Origin: Chionis minor
Taxonomy: Eukaryota > Chordata > Aves > Charadriiformes > Chionididae
NCBI GenBank assembly: GCA_013398295.1
Contig: VZSF01002155.1
Location: forward strand, 636,645 to 700,644
Direction: 5' to 3'
DNA: 64,000 nt
Position 1 is the stretch's first letter; every line of letters starts with the position of its first letter. The notes beneath the pieces were generated by a model. That model had not been told where the DNA came from and made no database searches. It saw nothing but the letters and a program-made list of their open reading frames with translations. This document shows, one piece after another, positions 1-14,300 of the stretch. A program made the translations under genes and the position numbers.

Positions 1-2440
1 GGATAACCACTAACAATAATGCAGCCGATTCTCAATAAGCACACAAGGAGGCTGAGGAAGCAGAGGAGGAGCACAGCCATATTTCCAGCCAAAGGGAAAA
101 TTAAAATAGCTGGAATGGGGGGAATCAACCCAAAAAGGGGAAATATAGCCTGGGATTCTGGCTTCACCAACCCATCCGGGTCCTTGCCCAGGGAAAAGCG
201 GCACATTCTGGTATGAACTCCAGCAGATCCTTATGTAAAAGCAAGCAGCACATGCCCACAAAATCCTCAGGAACTGTAACAGCCTGGTGTATAGGAATGA
301 TTTATCGGCACAGCTTTTGGCTGCAATCCATATATAACCCATAGTGGCTGCGGCAGGATTATCGAAGCAATCAGTCTCGCATCTAATTCAGCAAGGAGAG
401 GGATATTAAAATGAAACGAGGTCTGTGAAACCCTGGCTGCAGCTCTCCTTCTCGCTCAGCATCCACGTGGCTTTAGCGGAAACAAATGGGAGCGAAATCA
501 GCCTCCGCGAGGGTGAAGTGACTTTTACAGCCCCCTCCTGCCGCCCCAGCTCTGCCGTGAGCATGTGGTCCCTGCCTGGTCCCTGCTGGAATGCGGCCGC
601 CTCCAGATAGGAACACGCCAACCCATTCCGGGGGCGCAGAGGATGACACCTTGCAGCCAGCACAGATTTAAATCTGAGCGTAGGGATGCATTGGCCCGTC
701 CTTCCCTCCCTGGAGCCGTTTCTCTCCCAGGTGATGGGACAGTGCCCCCGGCTGCCACACGCTTGCCTTCCCCCCCTGACATGCTGCCCTCCGGCAAGGC
801 CAGCCCTAGTGTCAGGGTCAGACCCTCCCAAGGCAGCAAGACTTGGTGGCAGCTCTGGCAGTGACAACTCCATCCATCCTTCTAGGGATTTCAGCTCAGG
901 CACTGCAAAAAAAGCTGAATTGAACACAAACCACCTAAACGAAGGCTGATTTTACTCCCAGAGGATCCTCCCCTGCTACTGCCGAAGGTCTGCCGTTAAA
1001 AGTTAAGTGGGGCCAGCACACAGGACAGTTATCAGCTCTCACTGGGCAGAGTCCAGTGGCTATTTTGCTTTCCCCGGTCACTGTCAGCGGTGGAAGAGCC
1101 AGTGCCAAGAGCGGTGTCATCTGCAGCAATGGGGGCATCGATCACAGTTTCCCCTCCTACGGGCGAGCGCAGACCTTGCCAGAAATATATTAGTCACTGT
1201 AGTATACAACGACCATATGCATCCCTGCCTGACTTTTAATGGAAAAAAATCTCTCAGCGGCTTCCCTAGAAGTCAGAGGACATCCAAAATAATGAGATAC
1301 TGGAAACAGGCACCCAGCCCCCATCTACGCTGGGTCCCTGTGCACGAGAGAAGCTCTTCAGTGCCACCGGGATGAACAGAAGAGCCTCCTGCGCTGCCCA
1401 GCCCATCCAACACAGGGTGGAAAGAACTGGGGAAAAAAGGCAAAGCCGGGCTGGTAGCTTTGTAACGGCACCAAACCCAGTGGCAGGTTTATACAGAAGT
1501 CAAAAAAAATCTTTACCAAGATTATAAAAAAATCTTGATGATACCGCCTAATAGTGTTTAAGCAATATATAATGAGCATCCTAAAACAAGAGCGTAAGCT
1601 CTGCACATGGCATTGAGCACAGGCTGGGATGAGCTCAGGGCACCACCACCACCTTGTCCAGAACCGCCAGGCGGCTCCCAGCTCTCCTGGAAACAGCAGC
1701 TCCAGCCCACGATGCCCACGCCAGAGGAAACTGAGCGGCTCTGCACTTTGTGAGCACCACTTAAAAGACATTAAGGCTGAGTTGAAAGCAGAGTCTCCTC
1801 CAAATTACTGCCCCAATCTGATAACAGGCGCCTTCCCTGGAAAGGGGTTGGTCGATCAGACAGCCCTCACAGCACTCACAGAGGTGGGCACTCAGGTTTT
1901 GTTGGGTGTTCTTCCCAAACCAAAGTGCTTATGGAGATGGACCAGAAGACGGATGGGGGTCGTTCCCCCAGGAGAGGGGCTGTCACTCCAGTTGGGGGCC
2001 ATAAAGGCAGCTCCAGGCACTCACAGCCACCACACATCCCGTCCCTGGCACGTTCCCCTGGCCCGAAGGATATGGTCCTGGCCCCAGGGATGGTTACTGC
2101 TCCTGCAGCATTGCACAGCCGCGTGGTCAGCCCACAGCTCCATCACACCAGCTTCCTGTGGTCATCCCACCCCTGCTTTTGGTCTTTACTGTTACCTCCA
2201 CGCTCCTGATGCTCCATGCCATGCGCACGGCTGCAGGGATGCGTCCCACCTCCTAACCACGCTCAGCCCCTTGCAGCAACCTGACCTGTGGCTTCTCCCC
2301 ACGAGACCTGCCCCCGGTACACAGTTGCTCCACCACCTCCATCCCCTCCATTTTCTCCTGGCCTCTCCCCTGACCTTAAAAATCCCCTCCTTTCCCCAGT
2401 CCCAGGGCCTGACTCTCCCAGCCCCGCTGCTCTGAAGCCT
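1..2440. other. Non-coding stretch, no recognisable gene
   Basis: I recognise no coding exon here on either strand. The open frames present (for example a 173-codon frame on the minus strand at 406-927 and a 268-codon frame on the plus strand at 1629-2435) have low-complexity, Pro/Ser/Gly-rich composition and no domain. By conserved gene order this would be the first intron of CAMKK2 on the minus strand, but none of that gene's kinase or N-terminal coding exons is present. Confidence 0.5.
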
Positions 2441-3330
2441 CACCTCCCTGCGCAGGAGCCCCACGGGGTCTGCGGGACGCTGCTGTCACCGGGACGGCCA
2501 CCACCCTGTCACATTCCCCCAGCCTGGGATGCTGCCGGCCCACCGGGTACCGCCGGCGACGTCGGGGCCGGCGGGCGGCCGAAGGCGGGCGGGAGCGGGG
2601 TGCCCGGCGGGCCCGGGCGGCCACAGCGCGGCTCCTCCAAACGGGACGGGGAAATGACAGCACCCGCCACCCCCAAAATCCCTGCGCAGGCCGGGCGCCA
2701 GCCCCGCGGGAAAGCCCGCTTTGAAGGAGACGCCGTTTCCTGCTCGGAGGGCGGCCCCGGCCCCGGCCGCCCACGACCGCCGCCGCCNNNNNNNNNNNNN
2801 NNNNNNNNNNNNNNNNNNNNNNNNNNNNNNNNNNNNNNNNNNNNNNNNNNNNNNNNNNNNNNNNNNNNNNNNNNNNNNNNNNNNNNNNNNNNNNNNNNNN
2901 NNNNNNNNNNNNNNNNNNNNNNNNNNNNNNNNNNNNNNNNNNNNNNNNNNNNNNNNNAGCCGCATCCTGCCCGCCCACCCCCATAAGCCGTTCTTTGGGG
3001 AGGGGCGGGTGGGGTTTTTTTTATTATTATTTGTTTGTGGGGGTTTTTTTGTTTGGTTGGTGGGGTTTTTTTAATATTTTATTTCCCCCTCCGGCCGCGG
3101 GCTGCGCGGCCCCGCCTCACCTCGCAGCGCAGCCGCCGGGAGCCCCGGCCGGTCCCGCTCCTCCGCCGGCCGCAGCGGGACACGGACCCCGGGCGTCCCC
3201 CGCGTCCCAGCGCGACACAGACCGCAGCGCCCTCCCTGCCCGGCCGGGGCTTCCCCCCCTCCGCCCTTGTGCGAACACACAAGTTCCAGCCGGGGTCCAA
3301 ATTGGGTTACCGGCATCGGCTCCCCTGGAT
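2440..3330. promoter_or_regulatory. CpG island interrupted by an assembly gap; candidate CAMKK2 5' end
   Basis: The sequence from about 2440 to 3330 is very GC-rich with frequent CG dinucleotides, typical of a vertebrate CpG-island promoter. A 170-base run of N (2788-2957) lies in its middle. On the minus strand a good splice donor (GCGAG followed by gtgagg) falls at 3121/3120, which would suit a non-coding first exon transcribed leftward. Gene order in vertebrates places CAMKK2, in the same orientation as ANAPC5, just downstream of it, so its promoter is the natural candidate. No CAMKK2 coding sequence is visible, so the assignment is inference from synteny. Confidence 0.45.
2788..2957. other. 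Assembly gap, 170 N
   Basis: This is a run of 170 undetermined bases inside a CpG island. The flanks are (GCC)-rich on the left and G/T-rich low complexity on the right (about 2995-3075), the kind of sequence short-read assemblies fail on. Open frames running through it are meaningless. Confidence 0.99.
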
Positions 3331-5131
3331 GCTCGCTAAGCCGTTGCCCCACGCTTCTGAAATCATCACCTAAAGGGGGTTTGGGAAACCAGTTGTTTGG
3401 AAATGTCACAGCAGCCACTGCCAGGCCATCGCCGCCACCGAGCACAGGTCGCAGCCCTGCAGCCCTGGGACAGTGGTAACGCGGCCACACAGGCACAGCC
3501 TTTAACTCCCCAGCTGGCACCAGCCCTTGGTAAACATCTCCCTTGCTTTGTCCATGCTAATTATTTGGTTTTTCTTATGGAGCACGTTCCCATCAAGCAC
3601 CATGCTTGCGCCAAGCTCACCTGCAGTTTCCTGATCGGCTCATCTTTCCATGAAGCAACAGCTTCAGCCTCGAGCAGACGCCAACACCGCGGCTGGTGCA
3701 AACCCTCTTCCTCCTTTTGCTCCGGGCTCCGTTTGTGGGCACCGCCTCGGCACTGCACAGCTCCTTGGAGCAGAGCCACGCTTCCACGCAAGCTTCACGG
3801 ATAAACACTGCTATTTTGACCAGGATCTTGAAAGCCACTCTAGAAATCAAGTTTATGCACTTACTGTGAAATAGTAGGTGCTCCAAACGTTTTATGGATT
3901 GAACTGCTTGGCGCTGATTAATGGAGGGCTGATAATGTAGCTGAGAGGGGACGAGCCACCAAAACCAGCGCTCCCGTGAAGCCCACAGGGGAACCTGGGC
4001 TACTTTTCACTGTTAGAAATCCATCTCTCATTTTAAACGTTAGGCACGGATTATCTGCCAACAGCCAGGCTGCAACACTAATTAACGAGATGCATAAACC
4101 AGCACTTGACTGCCCTCGTTTCAACCACATCTTAGAGCTTCTCTCTTTCCTGCCTTAGCTGGCAGGGCTGCAGCAGAGCCAGGTTTAGGTCTGTCTTGCT
4201 TTCTCATTGCTATCAGTGCCACCGTTTAATCCAGCGCTTCCTGGCAGGGTCTCTCCAAGTGTTTACACTAATGATGTTCAGCTTTTATATAGTCACAAGG
4301 TGAAAGGACGGGCAACTCCAGCCCCCAGGTTTACTCACAAAAGGTTTACGCTCACAAAAGTACAACCCCATCTGCCTTGAAGTCCCACACTACGCCTGAA
4401 ATGAAATTTTCTTCCAAAACGAGGAGCTAATGGCTGGAAGTCAATGGCAGCATATTGGGTATCGAGTTAGTTGTGATCTTCATTTATTCACCCATGAAAC
4501 CAGAGCGGGTAAATTATACGCAACGCCTGTAGGAGAACACATGCAATAAAACCATTTCAGCTGAGCAGGAGCTTTTGTTCAGCACTCCACTTTTCTCAGC
4601 CACTCTTTGCACAAGGACACGTGTAACAACAATGCCAGGACTTTGCACCGTTAGACCTCTCCAACTGAATCCTGGCTTCTTCCCTTCTGCCAGCACCATC
4701 TGTTTCTACAGAGTAAACAGAGACCATAGACAGGTTAAAGGCAAGGACATGTTTTAAATGAGACTCCCCATTCTCTACCACTTAACATGAGCACAAAGGA
4801 GCTTCGCTTGCATTTTCCACTATTTTTTGTACCCCGGTGTTCATAAAGCCAGCATTGATTCTGAAAATGTCACTACTAAGAACAGATATTATTTCATCGT
4901 GACTGTGCTACTTCCCTCGAGAGTGTTTATAACGCAGTAAAGAGTCTTTTCTTTTTTTTCCCCCCGTTCAATTCTTATTCTTAATTTCAAGTACTGAATA
5001 AAAGTGGAACGGGTGGAAAACGATGTTTTCCCTTAAGTTATTACAAACCAAATGCAAGTTTGTTCAACAGAAGACCATTATTTATTGATGGTTATTTTGA
5101 AGCACGGATGACTGAATATAATAAAAAGACA
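3331..5131. other. Intergenic / 5'-flanking stretch without a gene
   Basis: This stretch separates the gapped CpG island from the ANAPC5 3' end. I see no exon of a known gene, no structural RNA and no clear repeat. Composition drops from GC-rich to AT-rich by about 3500. Confidence 0.5.
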
Positions 5132-5137
5132 TTTATT
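5132..5137 (-). terminator. ANAPC5: ANAPC5 poly(A) signal AATAAA
   Basis: TTTATT on the plus strand reads AATAAA on the gene strand, 45 bases after the ANAPC5 stop codon, which gives a very short 3' UTR. A second copy at 5081-5086 could serve as a distal signal. Confidence 0.7.
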
Positions 5138-5181
5138 AAAAAAAAAACCACACAGGAAAACAAATCTCATCTTTAAATGCA

Positions 5182-5396
5182 TCACTTGAAGGCATTGATT
5201 AAGGGGACACCGTGCGCCGGCAGCTCCTGGTGCAACTGACGGAACAACATGGCACATTTGTTCCTTTCCTGGGTTTTGCCTAGGGTATGGAACAGCCGGG
5301 CTTGGAAGTAGAGAACGTCTCTGAGCTGCTCTTTGCAGTCCACTTTGGCAAAGTAAGTCTTGGCTTCATTTAGATTCAAGATAGCGGATTCCAAAG
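5182..5396 (-). CDS. ANAPC5: ANAPC5 terminal coding exon 17
   Basis: This exon encodes residues 686 (split codon) to 756 and contains ESAILNLNEAKTYFAKVDCK and the conserved tail LFRQLHQELPAHGVPLINAFK, which differs from the mammalian tail only near the last residues. The acceptor is ccacag at 5402-5397 and the stop is TGA at 5182-5184. Confidence 0.95.
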
Positions 5397-8300
5397 CTGT
5401 GGAAAAAAGGGGGACAGTCATATTTTAAGACAGTATCACAATAACGACTCCAAGCAATACAGCTCAGTTCTAAGGAGCCCAATTATAAATTCCTCAGCTT
5501 TTCAAAACAATTTGTGTCTTAGCAACATGGTCTTTCAGCTAGTTTCTGTTATTCACCCTTTGCTGCAAAACACGTGTGTGCAAGTACACAGCTAAACAAG
5601 ATTCCATTATAAACACTGCATCTGTTGAATAACTAATTCCAAACTAAATTTTGCTATCTGATAACTAGGTAACACACTCTGCTGTATCATTTAAACTTTT
5701 TTACAGTGGTCATGTAGCAGGACTCCAATATATACACTGGTTTGCACTTCTCAACTTCTGAGGGCAGTTTCAGCGAGGAGAATTACTCTTCACACTACCT
5801 TCAGTCTTCTCTTCTGGAGTGTAGGAAGCTGCAGAAGCCACCTGACATTTAGCCACCAAGAACATGGCACAGCCTTTGTCCAGAACAGCTCCATGGGCCA
5901 AGACAGGTTCTATTGCTGTGTGCAGAATATTCAGGGCTTGTTCAGGAATGCCAAGGATCAGCTGAAAGAGAAATACTTGCTGGTCTAATACTGGAACCAA
6001 CTGGTAAGAGCAGCTTCTTCTGGGAAGATCAACATAAACTACATCTGTTTCTAATAACGCAATGCACTACAGACAAGGATGTAATTTTTTTCCCCACAGT
6101 CTTCTTTTAAATCAAAATTTATTAGTAGAAATGAGTGCTCTTTGAAATGATTAGGCATGGCTTCTCCATCACAGTCAGTGCTGACAACCACATCTCTGCC
6201 AGCTCAGAATAAACAATATAACTGAACTCCATTACAAGCATTATTTGTAATTGAAACACATGCCAAACTGTGCTACTAGAAAGCCAAAATACTAGCAGAA
6301 AAAATAACAACTGAAGAAATGAAGGCAGGGACAATTTATGCTTGCCTGCTTAATTATATGCAATAACTACATATCTTAGTGAGAGACATGAAACTCAACT
6401 TTTATTAACTTCCTCTGAAGATTTTACATTTAGAATAGACTTCTTCAGAATCAATACTTTGATTCCAACAAGGTTGTGTTCTTAAATCTCACAGGAGTAA
6501 AAATAGTGTCCCCAGATCCCCAGAATAAACGTTGCCCTACAGCCCTGTGAAAACACAAATCAGACATACCTGGGAGAAAGCCAAGTTCAGCACGGTTTCA
6601 GAAGCCAAGTACTGTAGACTGTATTCTCGAGAAAGGGCAAGAGCCTGCAGCAGGACAGGCAACGCTATGGTATGACATGAAGACCTCCAGTAGAGCTCTG
6701 CTATTGACAGCAGTACGCTAACCAAAACAGGGAGAGAGAATTACAAACATTTTCTTTCGATGAAAAACATCCACTTGTTTCCCAAACAATTATTCCATCC
6801 ATAATGGTATTGATTTTACTACGAATTACATTACGGAACTTCAGTTACACCCTTAGGAGTAGACGCTACCAACTAAATAACACCATAACTACTCTGAAGG
6901 TCAGCACAAAGGTATGACTACACGCATACATTTCTATTTCCTATTTATTTGGGATGCAGCGTTTCCTTCTTCTGTAAGTCTTTGTGAAACTTTAAAATAA
7001 GTTTACTACCTTTTACTTCACATATTAAAGATGGCTAGGTTTCAATTCTACCATATTTTGAGGATTCCTTCATACTGTGACTAATAAATGAAATTATTTT
7101 GTAATCTCCAAATCATAGTAGGTTATCTGAAGAATAGTGACATCTGAACACAGACAAATTGAAACGGCTACTTCTAATCACTGCAAAGTGTCTTTATTAC
7201 TCTGAAAATGAAACATTCTTACCTAATCACCATCTCGGTGTTCTTGATTTTCTGGCAGTGGATCAACAATTTCTGCAAAAGTTTGTGTGCCTCTGACATT
7301 TGATTTTGGGCTTTCAATACAATGGCTTTTCTGTCGTGGTAGAAAGAAAATATCACTGATTGTATTTTTATATTTTAGATACAATTCGGCTCTTCAAAAC
7401 ACAGTAAAATAGGTCTCTATTTTGTGACTTCTGTTTCTTGCAGCTGCAGAACAGCATTCTGACAAAGCGTATGCGTGCTATACACACCGGCAGTGGGTAA
7501 ATCAGATATCTCCGATTCCAGCTGGACAACTCCCAGGCAAGAAAGGATTAAACTCATAAAACAGATTTAAATAGAAAACAGGCATTGCCAAAAAACAAAG
7601 GCCAAACAGGCAACAGAAGTGGGAGGGCATGCAAGCTAGAAAGCACAAGTAATTATCTGTAAGAAAACCAGGTATGAGGTAAAGTAGCTAAAATAGACTT
7701 GTGCTAGCAAAGACATGGAGCAACATGGAAAGAGTGAGAATAGGGAAATAAGAAACAAATACACAGCAGTAGGGAATACATAGAAACACCCCCAACCCAT
7801 ACACCAAGTATAATATTTAAAGATTATGGAAATCACAAACACTCCAATTCCAGAAGGGCAAGCATCAGGTCCCACAGCTTGAATACTGATCTTCCAGTTT
7901 ACTGGCATTGGCTATGTTTTTAGGTGTTCTGCCTCATTGAAAATCAACAAGAAATTGCTTTTAACAGTAAGCTGCTTTTCATACTCACCAAGTAACAAAT
8001 TTTAACACTACCTATTTCTAACATGTCATTTCCATTTAGAAACAAAACCACGTTAAGGTGAGAGAAAAGTCATATTGTCCCATTTTGTAGATGTAGAAAC
8101 CAGCACACAGACAAAGCTCTTGCTGTAGCAGAGTTGAGACTGGACCCGAGATCCCCAGTTATTTGACATAAAATTCTGCATTGTGCTTAGGTTTCAGTAC
8201 AGTTACCACAGCAGATTTTGAAGAAGTAATTTGTGTTCTCACAACAAATCTACAGCTTTAGAACAACGCCAACCTCAGCAGTGCTATTCCAGTTCTTAAA

Positions 8301-11300
8301 ATGCCCAGAGAAACAAACAGAAATTATTATTGCAGGACATACTCCAATGGAATAAGTCCCACAGGTTAGACAACATGACTGTGATTAGTTCTAGAATGGG
8401 AAGAACATGTAAGCACACATGACTGCTGGCAATCATTTTGCTAAATCTTTCATTCTGTTTAGGGAACAAATCTGCAAGTATATGCAGAATCATGATTTCT
8501 TACCTGTATACGCCTTCAATGCTATTAAGTGCTGTAATTCCTGCTACAAAAGAGTCTGCTATATGGTATCTGCCATCATTCATGGCTCTCTCAAACTGTA
8601 TTTTCTGATCAAACAGCATCCAAAGCTAAACAGAGAACATCCAGGAGCAAGTTTTAGAAGCTGTGCCTGTTCATTTTCTAAGTTAGAACTTAATTTTTAT
8701 TTTCCCCTGTGGATATTTATGTCTAGACACAACTAACTCCACTGTTCAGTTACTGGATTAACTAAATTAGCGTCCTCAACAGAAATACTCGGGTCTGGAT
8801 TAATGTTTCAATACCAAAGCTCACCTATTTGACTGCATTTTAAGTAAAAAAGCTCTTTAAAATAATTACTAATACAGTAGACTTGTTCTGTAGCAAAAAG
8901 AGAAGGACCAAGCTATATTTAATGCAGTCTTGAGGACTTTACTGAAAATACCATCTTACAGACTCACGTGTTAATGTGTTTCCCAGAGTCATACAAGAAC
9001 TGGCATATTCTCTGTTATTTCTGGATTGTAATAAATCAAAATACGTAGCACTAATTAAACAAAACTTTCAAGCTCCAAATCAATGCAGAGCATTTAATTC
9101 CTCTATGTGCTCATGAAGGAGATGTGTATTCCTCTGTCAACAACATTTCTATTTAAACAGCTTTTTCTTAGGAGGCTACGGCAAGATAAATGTCTCACCT
9201 ATCTTAAAATAAGAGGCATCTTTTTCATGCTTTTGTAGAAATGTTTATGCCAAACAGCTTCCCATGCGGTCATGAGCCAAGTGAAATTAGCAAAGGTATA
9301 GCCCAAGGCATACAGAGGAAAAAATTCAGATGCAATGGAATTCAGATCCCGTTGTATCATAGTTACATAATTCACAGGCTAAATGATAAATATTCTACCT
9401 GTGCATGCTGACTGTTGGGCGGGAATCTTTCCTTTAGGTGTTTCAGTATTTCAGAAGCAGCTGCGAAGTATCCCTGTAACACAAAAAGGGCAGGCTGGTT
9501 AATGTACGCGGGGGCAAGCACCACTCCCCTCGATTTCAACACAGCCTTCAGGGAAAGAACCTGCCAAACAAAAACCCTGTGTATTCTTTGCCCCCAGTGC
9601 AGACGATAAAGGCAGAACAGGAGTCAAGTCTCGCGCTCTCTGTCAAGAACACCCACACGTCCTCTCACCCAAATGACAATTCGTGCAACTAGACATACAA
9701 CTCACCTGCTCTGCATGTAGCTCAGCCAGGTGACACAATACTACAGCGAAGGACTCTGTGTTATTCTGCTGAACGCCCACGTTCACAGCCTCCAGACTGT
9801 TCATGCTCAGCAGTGTTTGGGCTTGTTGAAGAGCCATGGTGCTTGTGCAAGAGAAACATCTTTTAGCTTTCAAGTAACAAACAACAACCGTTTTTAGTCT
9901 ATGGTCTTGTTATGACAACATTACATTTTCTGGTAAGCCAGGGGCCTGGAGAAGAATGAAAACTTGTAAAACAACAGTTCAGGAACTCTGAACTATGCAG
10001 GCACAGCAAGCACTACATAGCAAAAGCTGCACACAGTCTAAGCACAGAGATGCTGAAAATGGGGGCACAGGAACAATTTATGCACTATTTGCCACTACTA
10101 AATGGAAACTCAATCTTTTCTCCAGTATGAGTTTTAAAGGAACACAAGAGAATGGAAATAATTGCACTCAGCCTGTACTGAATCACGGTCTGATTGCTTT
10201 ATTTTAGTGTACTGGAGAGACAGAGTCACTTGTTACACCTATATAAATAACTCAAAATGCATTATGTGCTAACAAGTACAGTGAGCTAACCCAAGAGTTC
10301 AAAAGCAACAAAATACCTGCGGCCATATAATCTCCAAATGGCAGTCTTCTGTGCTATACTAATATCAATAAGCTCTGACAAGCTGTGTTTCCAGTGCAAC
10401 AGATCAGAATCTTTTAAGGCATCCATTAGTTTGTTGGCAGCCTTTCCCGCAAAAGCTCTTTGCTGAACCAAGGACTGTATTCCCAGGGAAGCAAGGTACT
10501 GGGAAGAAGACAAAAAAATATCAACAGAACTGAAAGACAATAGAGTACAATACGCTTGCAAATTACACTGGAGGAAGAGTTCTAAACTAAAAAAAAAAAT
10601 CCCAAAGAAAAAGAGGTGATGTTATTCAGCACAGACAAAGGAACACTGCTCCAGGCATTTCTTTAAATACCCACTTATGCACACCCACACATACCTGAAT
10701 GTCATTTTGTTAGATGTGGAAGGTAATTTCCACTCCCCCACACAGAAGTCTCAAAGAGGATGACAGGACTTGTACCTGGATTTCTCCAATGATGAAACTG
10801 CTGTGAAAAACAGAGCCTCCCCTCCCCTTCCCCACCAAGCGGCCATGTCTGCTCTCATCTCCCAACATCAGCAGTTTGGCTCTTTTTAGAACAATTCTCT
10901 TAACAAAGTGATTGCAGAGCTTGGGGAAGACAGAACTAAACATTAACAGCCAACAGTTTCAGGGCACAAAACTATCTAAGAGGAGGACTGTCTTGCAAGA
11001 TTTCACAGCTGGGACAGAACCACACAAGTAAACTCGAGTGCAAAGCCCCGAGAGAGGCACCAGCACTGAGTTTCAGGGAAGCTGGAGGCCTAAGAACCTC
11101 CCTTGAGCACCAACAGATCGTGCTACAGGCCTGAGGCAAAAATGGTGCACGGGGCCAGGCTAGTAGCCACAGAGAGTTTTTCTGCCTGAAAAACAAACAA
11201 GCCAGAAGGAAAAACAGTGAGCCTTCCATAATGCGCTGGCATTAAAGCAGGTGAACTCTGGTTTGTTAATACGGAGAGTAAAAATGATAGAAACAGCTGG

Positions 11301-14300
11301 GTTTTGGAGTGTTAAAATAGATGTGTTTAAATTCAGTTACATATTTTGAACAGAGCAGCCACAAAACCCAAAACCCCATCATGCACACTCCCCTTGCCAC
11401 GTGTGTTTGTCCTAGAATAGAGTTAAGGATAAATGAAATGGACTTACCGGCAAACCAAAATGTAAAGATTTGTTTACAGAGTGCTCCAGCAAAACACAGC
11501 TATCAAATATCTTCTGCTCCAAGATGTACAACCAGCTCTAGTAAGGAAAAAAAAAGTTAAAATCTCATTGCAAAACAGCTGATGGCTGCAGCACTTTTAC
11601 CTTCTCTTACTTTTTGCACAGAATGCACAAAAACTCACTGGAAATAGAAACCACTTCAGAATTAATACGATACTCAGTAAACTTCTATTAAATGCTACAC
11701 AGCAAAATATATCAAAAGTGCTGCTAGGTTGGGACACTGGCTCGACAGCAGTCAATGCTGGAGGTTCAGTGGTGCACAGAAACCCCATTATAAACTGCAG
11801 AAACCGGTATCTCAGGAGTCTGATACCATCGATGCCAATTAATTACACCAATAACGTTAATTACAGAACAAAATATAGAGGAATCTAACTCTTTCCCTTC
11901 TCCTTTTTGTTATCTCAAAAGAAGGCTGATTACTCTTTGAGAGTCCAACAGACAGCGAGGAGGAAGTTTACGAATACTTTAACTTTAAAACATATAAGAC
12001 TAAACTTTGAGTGTAGTACTGAGATCTTACTGCTCTGGGATCACAGCTCCTGTTTAAGAAAGTAATCCTGGGTGGCAACAAAACCATCCCATGATCTCCC
12101 TAGAGTTTGTTGCTCTGGGTAACCCACCTGCCAGACCGTCATATTTAAATTACTGAAGCATTTGATGAGATACCACTGTAGGAGCAGTTCTGCAACAGTT
12201 CACCAAGCAAAGGGTGGGATAACAGCGACAAAGGTGACTTAACCTCTGTTTCAACACAGCTATCTTACCAGGCAATGCTGCAAGCAAACATGGTCGTTAG
12301 ATTCCTGTGCAATTCGGATGGCTTCCTGAAGTGCCAGTTCAGCCTGTTGGCTATCAGCAAACAAAAAGGGAGGACATATTAGTATTGGCACAGTGCTTAA
12401 AATACAGCACTACAATACAGAGGAATACTGATCTAAATTATGCATATCACACTCAGAAGATAACTCTGATTTAATAGACCGCTGAGAAAGTCTGTATTTT
12501 CCCCCCTAGCACTTCAACAATATATTCTAGTCTTGAGGATAATAAGCAAGACAGCATCTGCAAGCCACTACAAAAATGCAACTGTAACATCTAAGTGGGC
12601 TTTCAAACCCTGTACATGCCGATGTGCCAAGTTATTGTTTGAACAGGGGCAACATTAAGCATCTGCCCATGTATAAAAAGTTGTTGCTCTCCATTTTGTA
12701 GATGTCCTTCCCAACTCCAGTCCTTTCACATTACGAATTCAGGCAGCGGTCAATAAATGTAAACCATATATGGAGATGAGCAAGTCAGCTTTATCAATAA
12801 AATAACACCCACTCCTATAGCATTTTAAAATGCAAAAAGCTGAGATGGCGCTTTTTTTTTTTAATTACTGTTTTTCCAGATCATCATCTTATGTTGATTT
12901 GAATGTTAACGGAAAACCAACCACACTTTCCTGAGAATATAGCTGAAAATAGGCATTTGTGTCCACTGACCTTTCTGAGGTCATGGTAATGTAGCAATTG
13001 AGAACTTAAATACTTAGGAAACAGCTGCAACCAGACACAGACAAATGTCAACTCTTACCCTGCTCTAGATGGCTCCGTTATTATGGAAACCAAATAAATG
13101 TCAAAACAAACCAAACCAAATCAAGATTCCAAGAAAATTCCACCCCAACTAGAGCTGTTATCAAATTAGAGAAAGACCTTCCTTCTCCTGAACAGATTTT
13201 CAGAAAGAACGAAAGATCTACCTATCGGCACTTACGAGATGCAACAAGATGAATTTTAGTTGCGCAATACAATAGATTAACTTACTAATGGCCAAACCGA
13301 CAGTGCAGTGCGGCTAGATTCAGCGCAGCGTATCTCAGGCTCCGGCCGTAACCTTCATCCCCATTGCTCTTGCTTTCTGCTCCAGTGAGGATTAAACGGT
13401 CAAAATAATGAAGGAGGCTATGTGTTGAACTGAAGACATCTTGCACTCTGAGACTATTTAAGTAGCTTAAATAATGCTAAAAATCGAAGCAAAATCAGCT
13501 TTAACTATATATAACTACTAAAACCAAGGTTTTGTTTATAACTACTACATATCTTCTTGCTGAGAAAGGCTGCCTAACAAGAGCAACCATGAAATCCTCT
13601 ACGGTCAGGTAAGTGCTTGATCAGAAGTTGCAGCAATACTGATACTACCTGTGCAGAATTTCTGTAAATCTTGGACAAAATTGGTTGTTTTCCCTAACAA
13701 GATCTTCCAAATGGTGCCCCACAGGCCAAGATCTGGCCATTGGAATTATCCCACCCAGTCTGAGACCTCTGCAGAGGTATCATCATCCCTGTATTTATGT
13801 GCTAAGTGAGAGTGGGAATGGAGACAGGACTCCCGCTGTGTCTGCACTCAGGGACATGCTCAGAAGCATAAGCACTGCTTCCAAATGCTGTGCAGACAGA
13901 AAGGAGATGCTAAAACTATGTATTTTCTTCTGGGCATTGAGATCTGGGCAGGACAGCCCTTTATGTCGGTCAAACAGAACACTGGAGAGGACTTCTGGAG
14001 TTGTAATGTCCAGCCCCTGCTATAGCAGCCCTTTCAAGGATACATCTCCAAATGGGAGCAAGGAAATTTATCAGCCTCAGCCCAGGGCTACTGGGAGGAA
14101 GAGTTAGAAAGTAAAGCAAGCAAGAGTTGACTGGGAACTCATGGAACTTGCTCAAGAATAAGTTTTTGAGGAAAAAGGCAAATGCAGCACAGGTCTGGAA
14201 ACAACTCTTAATGGGAGCTGTCTATTGCTTTCAGAATAAATGCTATTACGCACCAGAAGTAAAGTGAACATCAGTAAGCAAAATCAACAGATATTGCACT

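Noticed and set aside
406..927. 173-codon minus-strand frame tested as a CAMKK2 exon
   Set aside because: It does not resemble any part of the CAMKK2 protein I know.
1629..2435. 268-codon plus-strand frame
   Set aside because: Low-complexity, Pro/Ser/His/Leu-rich composition, no domain, no splice or homology support; expected by chance in GC-rich DNA.
13685..14107. 140-codon plus-strand frame in an ANAPC5 intron
   Set aside because: No recognisable domain and no splice-site support; it lies antisense in an intron.
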